Notes: generated by a model from the sequence alone, not told the origin. A stretch of 64,000 bases of DNA from Pseudomonas cavernicola (GCF_003596405.1 NZ_QYUR01000006.1:682001-746000), one strand, 5' to 3'; shown: positions 1 to 9,733, counted from the first letter of the stretch. Program-made: numbers and translations.

Positions 1-414
1 CAGGGTGTCGATGGACTGATTGAGCACCTGCTCCAGCTCGACTTGGGTCACCGCGGTGGCGACTTTCTGCTGCTTCGCCGCGCCCTTGAAGCCGCGCACC
101 TCGGCGATGAATTCAAGAAAGCCTTTGACCGTCATATCGCCATAGCACGGCGCGCCTTCCGGCAAATAGCCGATCTGCTGCTGGGCCTTGAGCGTCTGCG
201 TCTGGATATCGAAACCGAGGATGCTCGCCGTGCCGGATGTCGGCGCAAGAAAGCCGGTGAGCATCTTCATGGTGGTGGATTTACCGGCGCCGTTCGGCCC
301 GAGAAAACCCAACACCTCCCCCTCTTGAACGCGGAAGGACAAGTTGTCCACCGCCAGTTTGCCCACCGCTGAACGCTGGGCGAAACGCTTAGTTAGATTT
401 TTTATCTCGATCAT
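1..414 (-). CDS. ABC transporter ATP-binding protein (C-terminal part outside the window)
   Basis: The first 138 codons of a nucleotide-binding subunit that would power a membrane transporter from the cytoplasmic face. It starts MIEIKNLTKRF and has a Walker A motif GPNGAGKST near residue 40, followed by KMLTGFLAPTSG and the Q-loop-like QQIGYLPEG block. The signature and Walker B motifs lie beyond the window edge. The sequence resembles the CcmA/NatA/GldA class of exporter ATPases. In P. aeruginosa an ABC ATPase also lies beside plsB (recalled synteny), with permease genes further on. The substrate cannot be told from this fragment. Confidence 0.9.
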   Translation of the reverse strand, partial: MIEIKNLTKRFAQRSAVGKLAVDNLSFRVQEGEVLGFLGPNGAGKSTTMKMLTGFLAPTSGTASILGFDIQTQTLKAQQQIGYLPEGAPCYGDMTVKGFLEFIAEVRGFKGAAKQQKVATAVTQVELEQVLNQSIDTL

Positions 415-616
415 GGTCTCTCACCATTTTCGGTAAGGGCCCAACCGTCCTGACCACGGGGCCCATAAGGACCCATCTCGACATCCGGAAAACCCAGCGG
501 AGACAGGCTGCCAAAATGCCGCCGGACTATATGAAGCCCTCGGCGCTATTGCAAGACAGCCCGCCACCCAGACCGTTACGCAGAGTGTTTCCGCAAATGA
601 CCGTACGACTCCAAGG
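415..616. other. Intergenic gap with no recognised gene
   Basis: About 200 bases separate the start of the ABC ATPase gene from the stop codon of the glycine-zipper gene, both on the minus strand. The ATPase promoter is presumably here. I see no convincing gene, RNA or strong hairpin. Confidence 0.5.
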
Positions 617-1075
617 TCAGGGTGTGACCTGGTAACCGCGCCCCTGCAGGCAACTGGTGTAGGCCGTCGAGTCGACCTCACCGGCATTGGCCGAATCCTG
701 GCGACGCTCCTGGCGCTGGCGCGAGCCACCGACCACCGCTCCGGCCGCGGCGGTCTCCTTGGCCCGATTCTGCCGGTACTCCTGCTGCACGTCGTCATCG
801 ACCCGGTCGTACACCTCCTCGTGCTGGTTGCCGCGCACCTGCGCCCCTACCGCCCCGGCGGCGGCACCAGCCGCCGCACCGCGCAGCCGCCCTCCCCCCT
901 GGGTCGTGCTGCTGGTACTGCCGGTGGAGCCGGCAGCAATATTCTGGCAATCCGCCACATCCTGCTGGATCTGTTGGGAACTCTGGCCTTGCAGGGGCAC
1001 GACCGTCTCGGCCTGGACCTGGACAGAGCCCCCCGACAAGGCAACGCACAGACAGAGCGATGAAAGCCTGTTCAT
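617..1075 (-). CDS. Small exported glycine-zipper protein, function unknown
   Basis: A 152-residue protein. The start is set by a strong ribosome binding site (GAGGAGG, six bases upstream of the ATG at 1075). It opens with a signal peptide, MNRLSSLCLCVALSGG then VQAE, and there is no clear lipobox. The centre has a Gly/Ala-rich zipper (GAAAGAAAGAVGAQVRG) followed by a charged stretch and a second small GAVVGG block, like glycine-zipper proteins of the envelope. The C-terminus has two cysteines' worth of periplasmic-type sequence (YTSCLQGRGYQVTP; the other is in DVADCQN). An envelope location is inferred; no specific role can be assigned. Confidence 0.8.
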   Translation of the reverse strand: MNRLSSLCLCVALSGGSVQVQAETVVPLQGQSSQQIQQDVADCQNIAAGSTGSTSSTTQGGGRLRGAAAGAAAGAVGAQVRGNQHEEVYDRVDDDVQQEYRQNRAKETAAAGAVVGGSRQRQERRQDSANAGEVDSTAYTSCLQGRGYQVTP

Positions 1076-1328
1076 AGCAACCTCCTCGAATAGCATTGGG
1101 TATGCAGCGTTCATCCGACCTGCCAGCACAGGCCAATAGCTAGCAAGATAATGGCTCGCGGGGCGCAAACGTCAGGCCTGAAAGAATAGTCCACAACCGG
1201 CCTCCAGGCGTGCCGAATCCAGGCCAATCGACAGCGAACGCCACGACCGGGGCTTTTGCCGCAGCTGAGCGAATCCGGCACACTAGCCGGCCCGAGCGCA
1301 CGCTCGTTCCACAATCAGCAGACGCCGT

Positions 1329-3812
1329 ATGACCCGCTCGCCGTTCCACCGCCTCGTGTTTGGCACCCTGCGCCGCCTGCTGTACCTCTGGGTGCGCTCG
1401 GAAACCATCGCCCAGTCCGCCTTCAGCCTCAAGCTCGACCGCAGCAAGCCAGTGCTCTATGTGCTGCAGCAGCCGTCGCTCAGCGACCTGGCGGTGCTGG
1501 ATCACGAGTGCAGCAAGAGCGGCCTGCCGCGCCCGGTGCTGCCGGTGGCGGTCGGCGGCCTGCAGGAGCCGGCGGCGTTCTTCTACCTCAACCGCGAGGC
1601 CGACTGGTTCGGCCGCCAGGACAAGCGCAGCGCCTCGCCGACCCTGGTGCGCCTGGTCAACGCCATCGGCCAGCATGCCGTCGAAGACGCGCAAATCGTC
1701 CCCGTCAGCGTATTCTGGGGGCAATCGCCGGATCGCGAAACCAGCCCCTGGAAGCTGTTGTTCGCCGACAGCTGGGCTGTCACCGGGCGTCTGCGCCGGT
1801 TGATCAGCATCCTGATTCTCGGCCGCAAGACCCGCGTGCAGTTCTCCGCGCCTATTCATCTGCGCGAACTGATCGAACAGGACAAGGGCCACGAGCGCAC
1901 CTTGCGCATGGTCCAGCGCATCCTCCGCGTGCACTTTCGCAACCAGAAGGCCGCGGTCATCGGCCCTGACGTTTCGCACCGGCGCAATCTGGTCAAAGGC
2001 CTGATCCACGGCCCACTGGTGCGCCAGGCCATCGCCGAGGAAGTCGAGCGCGAGAAAATCTCCGTCGAGAAGGCCGAGGCCCAAGCCCTGCGCTACGGCA
2101 ACGAGATCGCCTCGGACTACGCCTATACCGCGATCCGCTTCCTCGAAGTGGTGCTCAGCTGGTTCTGGAACAAGATTTACGACGGTATCAAGGTCAACCA
2201 CATCGAAGGCGTGCAGGACGTCGCCCAGGGCCATGAGGTGATCTATGTGCCCTGCCACCGCAGCCATATCGACTACCTGCTGCTGTCTTACCTGCTGTTT
2301 CGCAACGGTTTGACCCCGCCGCACATCGCCGCTGGGATCAACCTGAATATGCCGCTGATCGGTGGCCTGCTGCGGCGCGGCGGCGCCTTCTTCATGCGCC
2401 GCACCTTCAAGGGCAACCCGCTGTACACCGCAGTGTTCAACGAATACCTGCACACCCTGTTCAGCAAAGGCTTCCCGGTCGAGTACTTCGTCGAAGGCGG
2501 GCGCTCGCGCACCGGGCGGATGTTGCAGCCGAAGACCGGCATGCTGGCCATCACCCTGCGCAGTTTCCTGCGCTCCAATCGCCTGCCAGTGGTCTTTGTG
2601 CCGGTCTATATCGGTTACGAGCGCGTATTGGAGGGTCGTACCTACCTGGGCGAGCTACGCGGCGCGAGCAAGAAGAAAGAGTCGATCTTCGACATTTTCA
2701 AGGTTATCGGCGCCCTCAAGCAGCGTTTTGGCCAGGTTTGGGTGAACTTTGGCGCACCGATCAAGCTGGCCGAGTTCCTCGACCAGGATCAACCCGGCTG
2801 GCGCGAGCAGGAGCTTGGCCCGCAGTACCGCCCGGCCTGGCTCAGCGACACCACCAACCGCCTCGCCGAGCGCGTAGCCCAACACCTGAACGAGGCTGCC
2901 GCGATCAACCCGGTCAATCTGGTGGCTCTGGCGCTGCTTTCGACCAGCAAGCTGGCCCTGGATGAACGCGCGCTGACCCGCGTGCTCGATCTGTACCTGA
3001 CCCTGCTGCGCAGTGTCCCCTACTCACCGCACACCACCCTGCCGGAAGGCGACGGCCAGGCACTGATCGAGTATGTCCAGGGGATGCAGCTGCTCGCCGA
3101 ACAGAAGGATGCGCTCGGCAAGATCCTTTACCTCGACGAGCAGAACGCGGTGTTGATGACCTACTACCGCAACAACGTGCTGCACATCTTTGCCCTGCCG
3201 GCGCTGCTCGCCAGCTTCTTCCAGAGCAGTGCCCGGATCAGCCGCGAGCAGATCCTCCGCTATACCCGCGCGCTCTACCCTTATTTGCAGTCCGAGTTGT
3301 TTATCCGCTGGAGCCTCGACGAGCTGGATGCGGTGGTCGATCAATGGCTGGCGGCCTTCGTCGAGCAGGGGCTGCTGCGCTTTGAAGCCGATGTGTATGT
3401 ACGACCGGCGCCCAGCTCACGCCATTTCGTGTTGCTGACCCTGCTCTCGCGCGCCATCGCGCAGACCTTGCAGCGCTTCTACATGGCCATCGCCTTGCTG
3501 CTCAACGCAGGTCAGAACGCCATCAGCGCCGAGGAATTGGAGGACCTTTGTACGGTCATGGCCCAGCGCCTGTCGATTCTGCACGGCCTGAATGCCCCGG
3601 AGTTCTTCGACAAAAGCCTGTTCCGCCATTTCATCCAAACCTTGCTGGACCTCGGCGTGCTGCGCCAGGACGAAGCCGGCAAGCTGAGCTATCACAAACT
3701 GCTCGGCGAGCTGGCGGAAGGTGCGGCCAAACGCGTATTACCGGCAGAAATTCGCCTGTCGATCCGCCAGGTGGCGATGGACCGCAGCGAGGATGCGGCG
3801 GAGCCGGCCTGA
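1329..3812 (+). CDS. plsB: Glycerol-3-phosphate 1-O-acyltransferase PlsB
   Basis: Acylates sn-glycerol 3-phosphate at position 1 with acyl-ACP or acyl-CoA, the first step of membrane phospholipid synthesis at the inner membrane. The 827-residue length is typical of PlsB. The acyltransferase HX4D motif is H310-R-S-H-I-D315 (block I), followed by GGAFFMRR near 351-358, FVEGGRSR at 387-394 (block III) and [10 protein letters not shown] (block IV). The ATG at 1329 has no strong Shine-Dalgarno sequence but gives the expected N-terminus. It is transcribed alone, divergent from the glycine-zipper gene. A perfect hairpin follows the stop codon. Confidence 0.97.
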   Translation: MTRSPFHRLVFGTLRRLLYLWVRSETIAQSAFSLKLDRSKPVLYVLQQPSLSDLAVLDHECSKSGLPRPVLPVAVGGLQEPAAFFYLNREADWFGRQDKRSASPTLVRLVNAIGQHAVEDAQIVPVSVFWGQSPDRETSPWKLLFADSWAVTGRLRRLISILILGRKTRVQFSAPIHLRELIEQDKGHERTLRMVQRILRVHFRNQKAAVIGPDVSHRRNLVKGLIHGPLVRQAIAEEVEREKISVEKAEAQALRYGNEIASDYAYTAIRFLEVVLSWFWNKIYDGIKVNHIEGVQDVAQGHEVIYVPCHRSHIDYLLLSYLLFRNGLTPPHIAAGINLNMPLIGGLLRRGGAFFMRRTFKGNPLYTAVFNEYLHTLFSKGFPVEYFVEGGRSRTGRMLQPKTGMLAITLRSFLRSNRLPVVFVPVYIGYERVLEGRTYLGELRGASKKKESIFDIFKVIGALKQRFGQVWVNFGAPIKLAEFLDQDQPGWREQELGPQYRPAWLSDTTNRLAERVAQHLNEAAAINPVNLVALALLSTSKLALDERALTRVLDLYLTLLRSVPYSPHTTLPEGDGQALIEYVQGMQLLAEQKDALGKILYLDEQNAVLMTYYRNNVLHIFALPALLASFFQSSARISREQILRYTRALYPYLQSELFIRWSLDELDAVVDQWLAAFVEQGLLRFEADVYVRPAPSSRHFVLLTLLSRAIAQTLQRFYMAIALLLNAGQNAISAEELEDLCTVMAQRLSILHGLNAPEFFDKSLFRHFIQTLLDLGVLRQDEAGKLSYHKLLGELAEGAAKRVLPAEIRLSIRQVAMDRSEDAAEPA

Positions 3813-3818
3813 CACCCC

Positions 3819-3850
3819 TCTCCAGGGGCGAATGAGTTCGCCCCTGGAGA
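3819..3850 (+). terminator. Perfect 14-bp hairpin after plsB
   Basis: TCTCCAGGGGCGAA, a four-base loop, then the exact complement, starting seven bases after the plsB stop. There is no U-run, so it may act as a 3' stabiliser or a weak terminator rather than a classical intrinsic terminator. Confidence 0.5.
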
Positions 3851-3874
3851 TGCCAACAAAACCACTTTCAACCC

Positions 3875-3924
3875 GTAGCCTGGGCATCAGTCCGGGGAAG
3901 CTTCCCCAGAGCGTCTCCGGCTAC
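3875..3924. repeat. Inverted repeat with palindromic core
   Basis: The outer arms are GTAGCC (3875-3880) and GGCTAC (3919-3924). The centre is a perfect 14-base palindrome, GGGGAAGCTTCCCC (3894-3907). The GTAG/CTAC ends resemble the other short dispersed repeats in this window. It lies in the gap between plsB and the DUF4197 gene. Confidence 0.5.
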
Positions 3925-3998
3925 GACGCCATGCCGGTTTGCGCCAGCCTTTTGCTCCGCTAAGCTCGCCTGATTCCCACTGCCACAAGGATGCTGCC

Positions 3999-4676
3999 AT
4001 GTTTCGTCTTACCGCCTTAGTCGCCGGCCTGGCCCTCTCGGCCAACGTATTCGCCCTCTCGCTGACTGATCTGTCGCAACAGGATGCCAGCGGCGGCCTC
4101 AAGGAGGCCCTGACCCAAGGCGCGCAAATCGCCGTCAAACAATTGGGTACGCCCGGCGGCTTCAGCAATAACCCGGACGTGCGCATCGAACTGCCGGGCA
4201 ACCTCGGCAAAGCCGCCAAGGCCATGAAGATGATGGGCATGGGCGCTCAAGTCGAGCAGCTGGAAACCAGCATGAACAAAGCCGCCGAAGCCGCCGTACC
4301 ACAGGCCCAGGCGCTGCTGGTGGATGCGGTGAAGAAGATGACCGTGCAAGACGCCAAAGGCATCCTCAGCGGCCCGGACGATGCGGCCACGCAGTACCTG
4401 AACAAAACCAGCCGCGAGCAGATCCGCGCCAAGTTCCTGCCGATCGTCAAGAAAGCCACCGACCAGGTTGGTCTGGCCAAGCAATACAACAGCTTCGCCG
4501 GCCAAGCCGCCAGCTTCGGGGCCGTCGATGCAAAAAACGCCAACATCGAAGGCTACGTCACCGAGCAAGCGCTGAATGGTCTGTTCGAGATGATCGGCAA
4601 GCAAGAAGCCAGCATCCGCGAGAACCCAGCCGGTGCCGCCACCAGCCTGGCGAAGAAGGTGTTTGGCGCGCTGTGA
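3999..4676 (+). CDS. DUF4197 exported protein
   Basis: A 225-residue protein with signal peptide MFRLTALVAGLALSANVFA. The mature part is helical and matches the DUF4197 pattern: LSQQDASGGLKEALTQGA near the start, DVRIELPGNL, then a long helical region ending GAATSLAKKVFGAL. It is predicted to be periplasmic. The ATG at 3999 follows AAGGA and begins a good signal peptide, so it is preferred to an upstream in-frame start. DUF4197 has no established function. It stands alone downstream of plsB and upstream of a RAYT transposase. Confidence 0.85.
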   Translation: MFRLTALVAGLALSANVFALSLTDLSQQDASGGLKEALTQGAQIAVKQLGTPGGFSNNPDVRIELPGNLGKAAKAMKMMGMGAQVEQLETSMNKAAEAAVPQAQALLVDAVKKMTVQDAKGILSGPDDAATQYLNKTSREQIRAKFLPIVKKATDQVGLAKQYNSFAGQAASFGAVDAKNANIEGYVTEQALNGLFEMIGKQEASIRENPAGAATSLAKKVFGAL

Positions 4677-4693
4677 TTGCTTGCGGGTGAGTT

Positions 4694-4785
4694 GCTGGGT
4701 TTCGCTGCGCTCTACCCAGTCTACGGATAAGTGAAATGTTGGCTGGGTCGGATGTAGGCTGGGTAGAGCGCTAGCGAAACCCAGC
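4694..4785. repeat. Inverted pair of RAYT-associated REP sequences (5' side)
   Basis: Two copies of a GCTGGGTTTCGCT...CTACCCAG unit in opposite orientation: 4694-4719 forward and 4758-4785 reversed. They sit just upstream of the transposase gene at 4813. Similar units follow the gene and recur near 23.3-23.6 kb. This REP-pair-plus-RAYT arrangement is well known in Pseudomonas. Confidence 0.85.
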
Positions 4786-4812
4786 TTTGCCAATATCCCA
4801 AGGACGGGAAAC

Positions 4813-5331
4813 ATGCAGGCGTACCGACGCAGCTATCGCCGGCTCTGTGAGCCAGGTGGCACCTACTTCTTCACCCTGACATTGGAAAACCGGCGGCTGG
4901 ATATACTCTCGCGGCATATCGAAGCACTTCGCCATGCCATCCAACGGGAGAAACAACAGCATCCCTTTTGCATGCTGGCCTGGGTGGTTCTACCTGACCA
5001 CCTGCATATGCTCTGGCGTCTGCAGCCCGGTGACACCGATTACTCCAACCGCATACGCCGTATCAAGGCCCACTTCTCTCGACAATTGCCGCCTTGCGAA
5101 CAGACCAGTTCGAGCCGCCGGAACAAGCAAGAGCGGGGCATCTGGCAAAGGCGCTTCTGGGAACACCTGATTCGAGATGAGGAAGACCTGCGGCGGCATC
5201 TCGACTACGTGCATTACAACCCGGTCAAACATGGCTATGTCGAGCGAGCGGTCGATTGGCCGCATTCGTCGTTTCACCATTTTGTCGAGAGAGGCCTCTA
5301 CCCGAGGGATTGGGGTGGGCAAGTCGAATGA
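4813..5331 (+). mobile_element. REP-associated tyrosine transposase (RAYT, Y1_Tnp/IS200-like)
   Basis: A 172-residue single-strand DNA transposase-like protein expected to nick and mobilise REP hairpins. The metal-binding HUH motif is PDHLHML (His63, His65). The catalytic tyrosine lies in the block DYVHYNPVKHG (residues 131-141). The conserved WQRRFWEHLIRDEEDL segment (111-126) is typical of RAYTs rather than of IS200 proper. The frame is intact from ATG to stop. It is bordered on both sides by its apparent target repeats. RAYTs are usually single-copy, vertically inherited domesticated transposases. Confidence 0.93.
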
Positions 5332-5333
5332 AA

Positions 5334-5436
5334 GCTGGGTTTCACGAGGTGCGTCCATGCACCTCGCCCTGCGGGCAGCTAAAGCTGTGCAGAACGGCTT
5401 CCTGCCATTCTGTCGCTGCGCTCTACCCAGCCTACG
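5334..5436. repeat. RAYT-associated repeat (3' side)
   Basis: Begins GCTGGGTTTCACGAGGTGCG three bases after the transposase stop codon and ends GCGCTCTACCCAGCCTACG. An inner hairpin is formed by GAGGTGC and GCACCTC. The same composite unit occurs twice near 23.3-23.6 kb. Confidence 0.8.
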
Positions 5437-5461
5437 TAGAACGTTGCGAAACCCAACTGGA

Positions 5462-8400
5462 TCAACGCTCTTCCTTGACCCTGAACCAGGCCGCGTACAG
5501 CGCCGGCAGGAACAGCAGGGTCAGTGCCGTGGCGACGATCAGCCCGCCCATGATCGCTACGGCCATCGGCCCAAAGAAGGTGCTACGCGACAGCGGGATC
5601 ATCGCCAGCACCGCCGCCAGGGCAGTCAGCACGATCGGCCGGAAACGCCGTACGGTAGCTTCGATAATCGCGTGCCAGCGGTCTACCCCGGAGGCGATGT
5701 CCTGCTCGATCTGGTCAACCAGAATCACCGAGTTACGCATGATCATCCCCGCCAGGGCGATGGTGCCGAGCATGGCGACAAAGCCGAACGGCTGGCGGAA
5801 CACGAGCAGGAACAGCGTCACGCCAATCAGCCCTAGCGGCGCGGTAAGAAACACCATCGCCGAGCGCGAGAAGCTCTTCAGTTGCAGTATCAGCAGGGTC
5901 AGCACCACCACGATAAACAGCGGCACCCCGGCGTTTACCGATTTCTGTCCACGCGCCGAATCCTCGACGGTGCCACCGACATCGAGCAGGTAACCGTCTG
6001 GCAGCTCAGCGCGGATCGGCGCCAGGGTCGGCAGTATCTGTTTGACCAGGCTGGCCGGCTGTTCCTTGCCATAGATATCCGCCCGCACCGTAACGGTTGG
6101 CAGGCGGTTACGGTGCCAGATGATGCCTTCTTCGAAGCCGTACTCGAGCGTGGCGATCTGCGACAGCGCGACGCTTTGGCCGTTATCCGTCGGCACCGCC
6201 AGGCTCGGCAGCAAGGCCAGTTCTTGCCGCTCGCGAACGGTGCCGCGCAGCAGGATTTCGATCAACTCGTTGCCTTCGCGGTACTGGCTGACGCTGCTGC
6301 CGGACAGTGAACTTTGCAAGAAGCGCGACAGATCGGCGCTACTCACGCCGAGGGCCCGCGCCCGCTCCTGATCGATGTTCAGATAAACTACCTTGCTCGG
6401 CTCTTCCCAGTCCAGGTGCACGTTCACCACATGCGGGTTCTCGCGCACCCTGTCCGCGACCTTGCGGGCCAGCGCCCGCACTACTTCGATGTGCTCACCG
6501 GAGACGCGGAACTGCACCGGGTAACCCACCGGCGGGCCATTCTCCAGACGTGTCACACGGGTGCGCAGGGTCGGGAAATCTTCGTCCAGCCGCTCGATCA
6601 ACCAGCTGCGAATCACCTCGCGATCTTCGATGGTTTTCGCCAATACCACGAACTGGGCAAAACTGGCGGCCGGTAGTTGCTGGTCCAACGGTAGATAGAA
6701 ACGCGGCGAACCGGTACCGACATAGGCGACATAGTTGTCGATGCCCGGGTGCTCCTTGAGCATCTGCTCCAGCTGTTTGACCTGCTCCTCGGTCGCCTTC
6801 AACGAGGCGCCTTCACTGAGTTTCAGGTCCACCATCAGCTCCAACCGGCCCGAGGACGGGAAGAACTGTTGCGGCACGAAGCGGAACACCACCACCGCGG
6901 CGACAAACAGGCCAAGGGTCAGCAGGATCACGGTCTTGCGCCGCCGCACGCACCACTCGATCAGACGCCGTACGCGCTTGTAGAACGGCGTCGAATACGG
7001 ATCATGGCCTTCAGCGCTGCCGCCGTGCTTGGCGGCATGCAGCTTGGCCAGATCCGGCAACAGCCGCGCACCGATATACGGCACGAAGATCACCGCAGCA
7101 ATCCATGAAGCCATCAACGCGATGGACACCACCTGGAAGATCGAACGGGTGTATTCGCCGGTGCCCGACTGCGCGGTGGCAATCGGCAGAAAGCCGGCAG
7201 CGGTGATCAGTGTACCGGTGAGCATCGGAAAGGCCGTGCTAGTCCAGGCAAAGCTGGCGGCCTTTAACCGGTCGAAGCCCTGCTCCATTTTGATCGCCAT
7301 CATCTCGATCGCGATGATCGCATCGTCGACCAGCAGCCCGAGCGCCAGCACCAAGGCGCCGAGGGAGATTTTGTGTAGGCCGATCCCCAGGTAGTACATG
7401 GTGGTGAAGGTCATCGCCAGCACCAGCGGAATCGTCAAGGCGACCACCAGGCCAATGCGCAGACCGAGGGAGAAGAAGCACACCAGCATGACAATCGCCA
7501 GGGCCTCGACCAGTACCTGGACGAACTCGCCGACACCGGTTTTCACCGCGGCCGGCTGATCCGAGACCTTGCGCAACTGCATGCCCGCCGGCAGGGTTTC
7601 CTGCATGCGGGCAAACTCGGTTTCGAGCGCCTGGCCCAAGACCAGAATGTCGCCGCCAGCCTTCATCGAGACGGTCAGACCAATCGCATCCTCGCCCATA
7701 AAGCGCATCCGCGGCGCCGGTGGGTCGTTGAAGCCACGATGCACTTCAGCCACATCGCCGATGCGGAAGGTGCGGTCGCCCACCCGAATCGGGAAGTCGC
7801 GAATTTCCTTCACCGACTCGAAACGCCCGGTCACGCGTAGCTGGATGCGATCACTCGGAGTTTCATAGAAACCCGACGAGGCTACCGTGTTCTGCGCATC
7901 CAGAGCCTGCTGCACGGCGGCCAGCGGCAGGCCGAGAGTGGCCAGCTTGACGTTGGACAGCTCAATCCAGATCTTCTCGTCCTGCAGACCGAGCAGATCG
8001 ACCTTGCCGACGTCCTTGACCCGTTGCAGCTGCAGTTGGATACGGTCGGCGTAATCCTTGAGCACGGCGTAGTCGAAACCGCTGCCGGTCAACGCATAGA
8101 TATTGCCGTAGGTGGTGCCGAATTCGTCGTTGAAGAAGGGCCCCTGGATGCCCGGCGGCAAGGTGTGGCGGATATCGCCGATCTTCTTGCGCACCTGATA
8201 CCAGAGCTCCGGAATCTGTTTGGAGTTCATCGAGTCGCGCGCCACGAAGGTCACCTGCGACTCACCCGGGCGGGAGAAGGAGATGATCTTGTCGAACTCG
8301 CCGGTCTCCATCAGCTTCTTTTCGATGCGCTCGGTAACCTGCCGCGCGACTTCCTCGGCACTCGCTCCCGGCCAGTTGGTGCGCACCACCATGGCCTTGA

Positions 8401-8530
8401 AGGTAAACGGCGGGTCTTCACTCTGGCCCAGCTTGGCATAAGAAAGTGCGCCGACGACCGCCATCAGCAACATGATGTAGAGGACGATCTGGCGGTTGTG
8501 CAGCGCCCATTCGGATAGGTTGAAACGCAT
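5462..8530 (-). CDS. mexK: RND efflux pump inner-membrane permease, MexK-like
   Basis: A 1022-residue proton-driven resistance-nodulation-division permease. It has one transmembrane helix at the N-terminus (IVLYIMLLMAVVGALSYAKLG), a large periplasmic loop, a second helix bundle with the proton-relay pair in GLLVDDAIIAIEMM (TM4), and the duplicated second half ending LFLPALYAAWFRVKEER. It starts six bases downstream of the mexJ stop codon, so the two form an operon. The neighbour order plsB, mexK, mexJ, mexL matches P. aeruginosa (recalled), where MexJK exports triclosan and erythromycin with OprM. The substrate here is inferred. No outer-membrane channel gene is present. Confidence 0.85.
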   Translation of the reverse strand: MRFNLSEWALHNRQIVLYIMLLMAVVGALSYAKLGQSEDPPFTFKAMVVRTNWPGASAEEVARQVTERIEKKLMETGEFDKIISFSRPGESQVTFVARDSMNSKQIPELWYQVRKKIGDIRHTLPPGIQGPFFNDEFGTTYGNIYALTGSGFDYAVLKDYADRIQLQLQRVKDVGKVDLLGLQDEKIWIELSNVKLATLGLPLAAVQQALDAQNTVASSGFYETPSDRIQLRVTGRFESVKEIRDFPIRVGDRTFRIGDVAEVHRGFNDPPAPRMRFMGEDAIGLTVSMKAGGDILVLGQALETEFARMQETLPAGMQLRKVSDQPAAVKTGVGEFVQVLVEALAIVMLVCFFSLGLRIGLVVALTIPLVLAMTFTTMYYLGIGLHKISLGALVLALGLLVDDAIIAIEMMAIKMEQGFDRLKAASFAWTSTAFPMLTGTLITAAGFLPIATAQSGTGEYTRSIFQVVSIALMASWIAAVIFVPYIGARLLPDLAKLHAAKHGGSAEGHDPYSTPFYKRVRRLIEWCVRRRKTVILLTLGLFVAAVVVFRFVPQQFFPSSGRLELMVDLKLSEGASLKATEEQVKQLEQMLKEHPGIDNYVAYVGTGSPRFYLPLDQQLPAASFAQFVVLAKTIEDREVIRSWLIERLDEDFPTLRTRVTRLENGPPVGYPVQFRVSGEHIEVVRALARKVADRVRENPHVVNVHLDWEEPSKVVYLNIDQERARALGVSSADLSRFLQSSLSGSSVSQYREGNELIEILLRGTVRERQELALLPSLAVPTDNGQSVALSQIATLEYGFEEGIIWHRNRLPTVTVRADIYGKEQPASLVKQILPTLAPIRAELPDGYLLDVGGTVEDSARGQKSVNAGVPLFIVVVLTLLILQLKSFSRSAMVFLTAPLGLIGVTLFLLVFRQPFGFVAMLGTIALAGMIMRNSVILVDQIEQDIASGVDRWHAIIEATVRRFRPIVLTALAAVLAMIPLSRSTFFGPMAVAIMGGLIVATALTLLFLPALYAAWFRVKEER

Positions 8531-8536
8531 CCGGGA

Positions 8537-9640
8537 TTACTCCTGCGCTACCAGTTTGACCGCTCGATTGTCGCGATCCACCGGCCGTACCACCTGGCCT
8601 TCGCGCAGCACCTGAACCCCGGCGGCGACCACCCAGTCGGCGGCATTCAAGCCTTCCAGGATCGGCACCCGCTGCTCACCGTAGGCGCCGATGCGCACTG
8701 GGGTTCGCACGAGCTTGGAATCCTTGTGGTCGACCACCCAGACAAACGGCGCGCCATTTTCCGCGCTCAGCGCCGAGATTGGCACCGACAACGGCACCGT
8801 ACCGGCAACCGGGACAAACACCCGAGCGCTCTGCCCCAGTTCGGCGGGCACCTTGCCCTCGCTAAAGGCTACCCGCGCGGCAAAGGTCCGCGACAACGGA
8901 TCGGCTGCAGGCGACAGCTCACGGATGCGCCCTGGGAAGCGCTGATCCGGCTGCGACCAGAGTTCCACCGCCACCACCTGGCCAATCTTGAAGCGCTCGA
9001 AAGCATGCTCCGGCAGGCTGATCAGCACTTCACGCTCGCCGTCAGCCGCCAGGGTAAACACCGTCTGCCCGGCCGCCACCACATTCCCGACCTCGACCAG
9101 ACGCTTGGCCACCACCCCCGCCTGCGAAGCACGCAGCACCGAGTAACCCGCCTGATTGTTGGCCACATTGAACTCGGCCTTGATTTGCTTCAGGCGTGCT
9201 TCACCGGCGCGGTAGAGGTTCTCGGCGTTGTCGTACTGCGAGCGGCTGGCCATCTGGCGATCGAGCAGGGTTCTGTAACGGTCACGCTCGGCACGCACCA
9301 GTTGCAGATTGGCCGCGGCAGCCGCCACTTGGGCACGCATGGCCTCCAGTTGCAGGCGCACATCCTGCGGGTCGAGCTCAGCCAGCGGCTGATCCTTCTG
9401 CACCCGCTGCCCCACCTCGACCAGGCGCTTGGCTACCTTGCCGCCGATGCGAAAAGCCAGCTCTTGCTCCAGACGCGCGCGCACCTCACCCGGATAGGTG
9501 TCCACCACCTCACCGGCCGGCTGCGGCTGCACCACCATGGCCGGGCGCACCGACGGCTGAACTGGCTCGCCATTACCACAGGCAGCAAGCAAAACGAGAA
9601 GAGACACAGGCAGGGCGAGCGGCAAGGCATGGCGGAACAT
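8537..9640 (-). CDS. mexJ: RND efflux membrane-fusion lipoprotein, MexJ-like
   Basis: A 367-residue periplasmic adaptor that links the RND permease to an outer-membrane channel. It carries a lipoprotein signal peptide ending LLAAC (Cys21). A barrel-sandwich half-motif follows (LAFRIGGKVAKRLVEVGQRV), then a helical hairpin around residues 95-165 (AAAANLQLVRAERDRYRTLL), the second lipoyl half (VLRASQAGVVAKRLVEVGNVV) and beta-barrel domains. It is first in an operon with mexK and divergent from mexL, with a candidate MexL operator in the 93-base gap. Confidence 0.88.
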   Translation of the reverse strand: MFRHALPLALPVSLLVLLAACGNGEPVQPSVRPAMVVQPQPAGEVVDTYPGEVRARLEQELAFRIGGKVAKRLVEVGQRVQKDQPLAELDPQDVRLQLEAMRAQVAAAAANLQLVRAERDRYRTLLDRQMASRSQYDNAENLYRAGEARLKQIKAEFNVANNQAGYSVLRASQAGVVAKRLVEVGNVVAAGQTVFTLAADGEREVLISLPEHAFERFKIGQVVAVELWSQPDQRFPGRIRELSPAADPLSRTFAARVAFSEGKVPAELGQSARVFVPVAGTVPLSVPISALSAENGAPFVWVVDHKDSKLVRTPVRIGAYGEQRVPILEGLNAADWVVAAGVQVLREGQVVRPVDRDNRAVKLVAQE

Positions 9641-9672
9641 GATGAAAGACCTTTCGCAAAGAAGGTTTTGAA

Positions 9673-9694
9673 TACTTATACTGACGGGTATAGT
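9673..9694. promoter_or_regulatory. Candidate MexL operator between mexJ and mexL
   Basis: TATAC (9677-9681), a six-base spacer, then GTATA (9688-9692), partly extended by outer ACT...AGT bases. It lies in the short AT-rich gap between two divergent start codons, where a TetR repressor would control both genes. MexL is known to repress mexJK and itself; binding here is inferred from position and symmetry. Confidence 0.55.
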
Positions 9695-9733
9695 AAAAAT
9701 AGCAAACTCACCAGTCCAGTATTAAAACGCGAA

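Noticed and set aside
1140..2453. 437-codon open frame on the minus strand opposite plsB
   Set aside because: Overlaps the conserved PlsB coding region, with no family features of its own.
8726..9733. Long upstream extension of the mexL frame
   Set aside because: It runs antisense through mexJ; the TetR domain begins at 9734.
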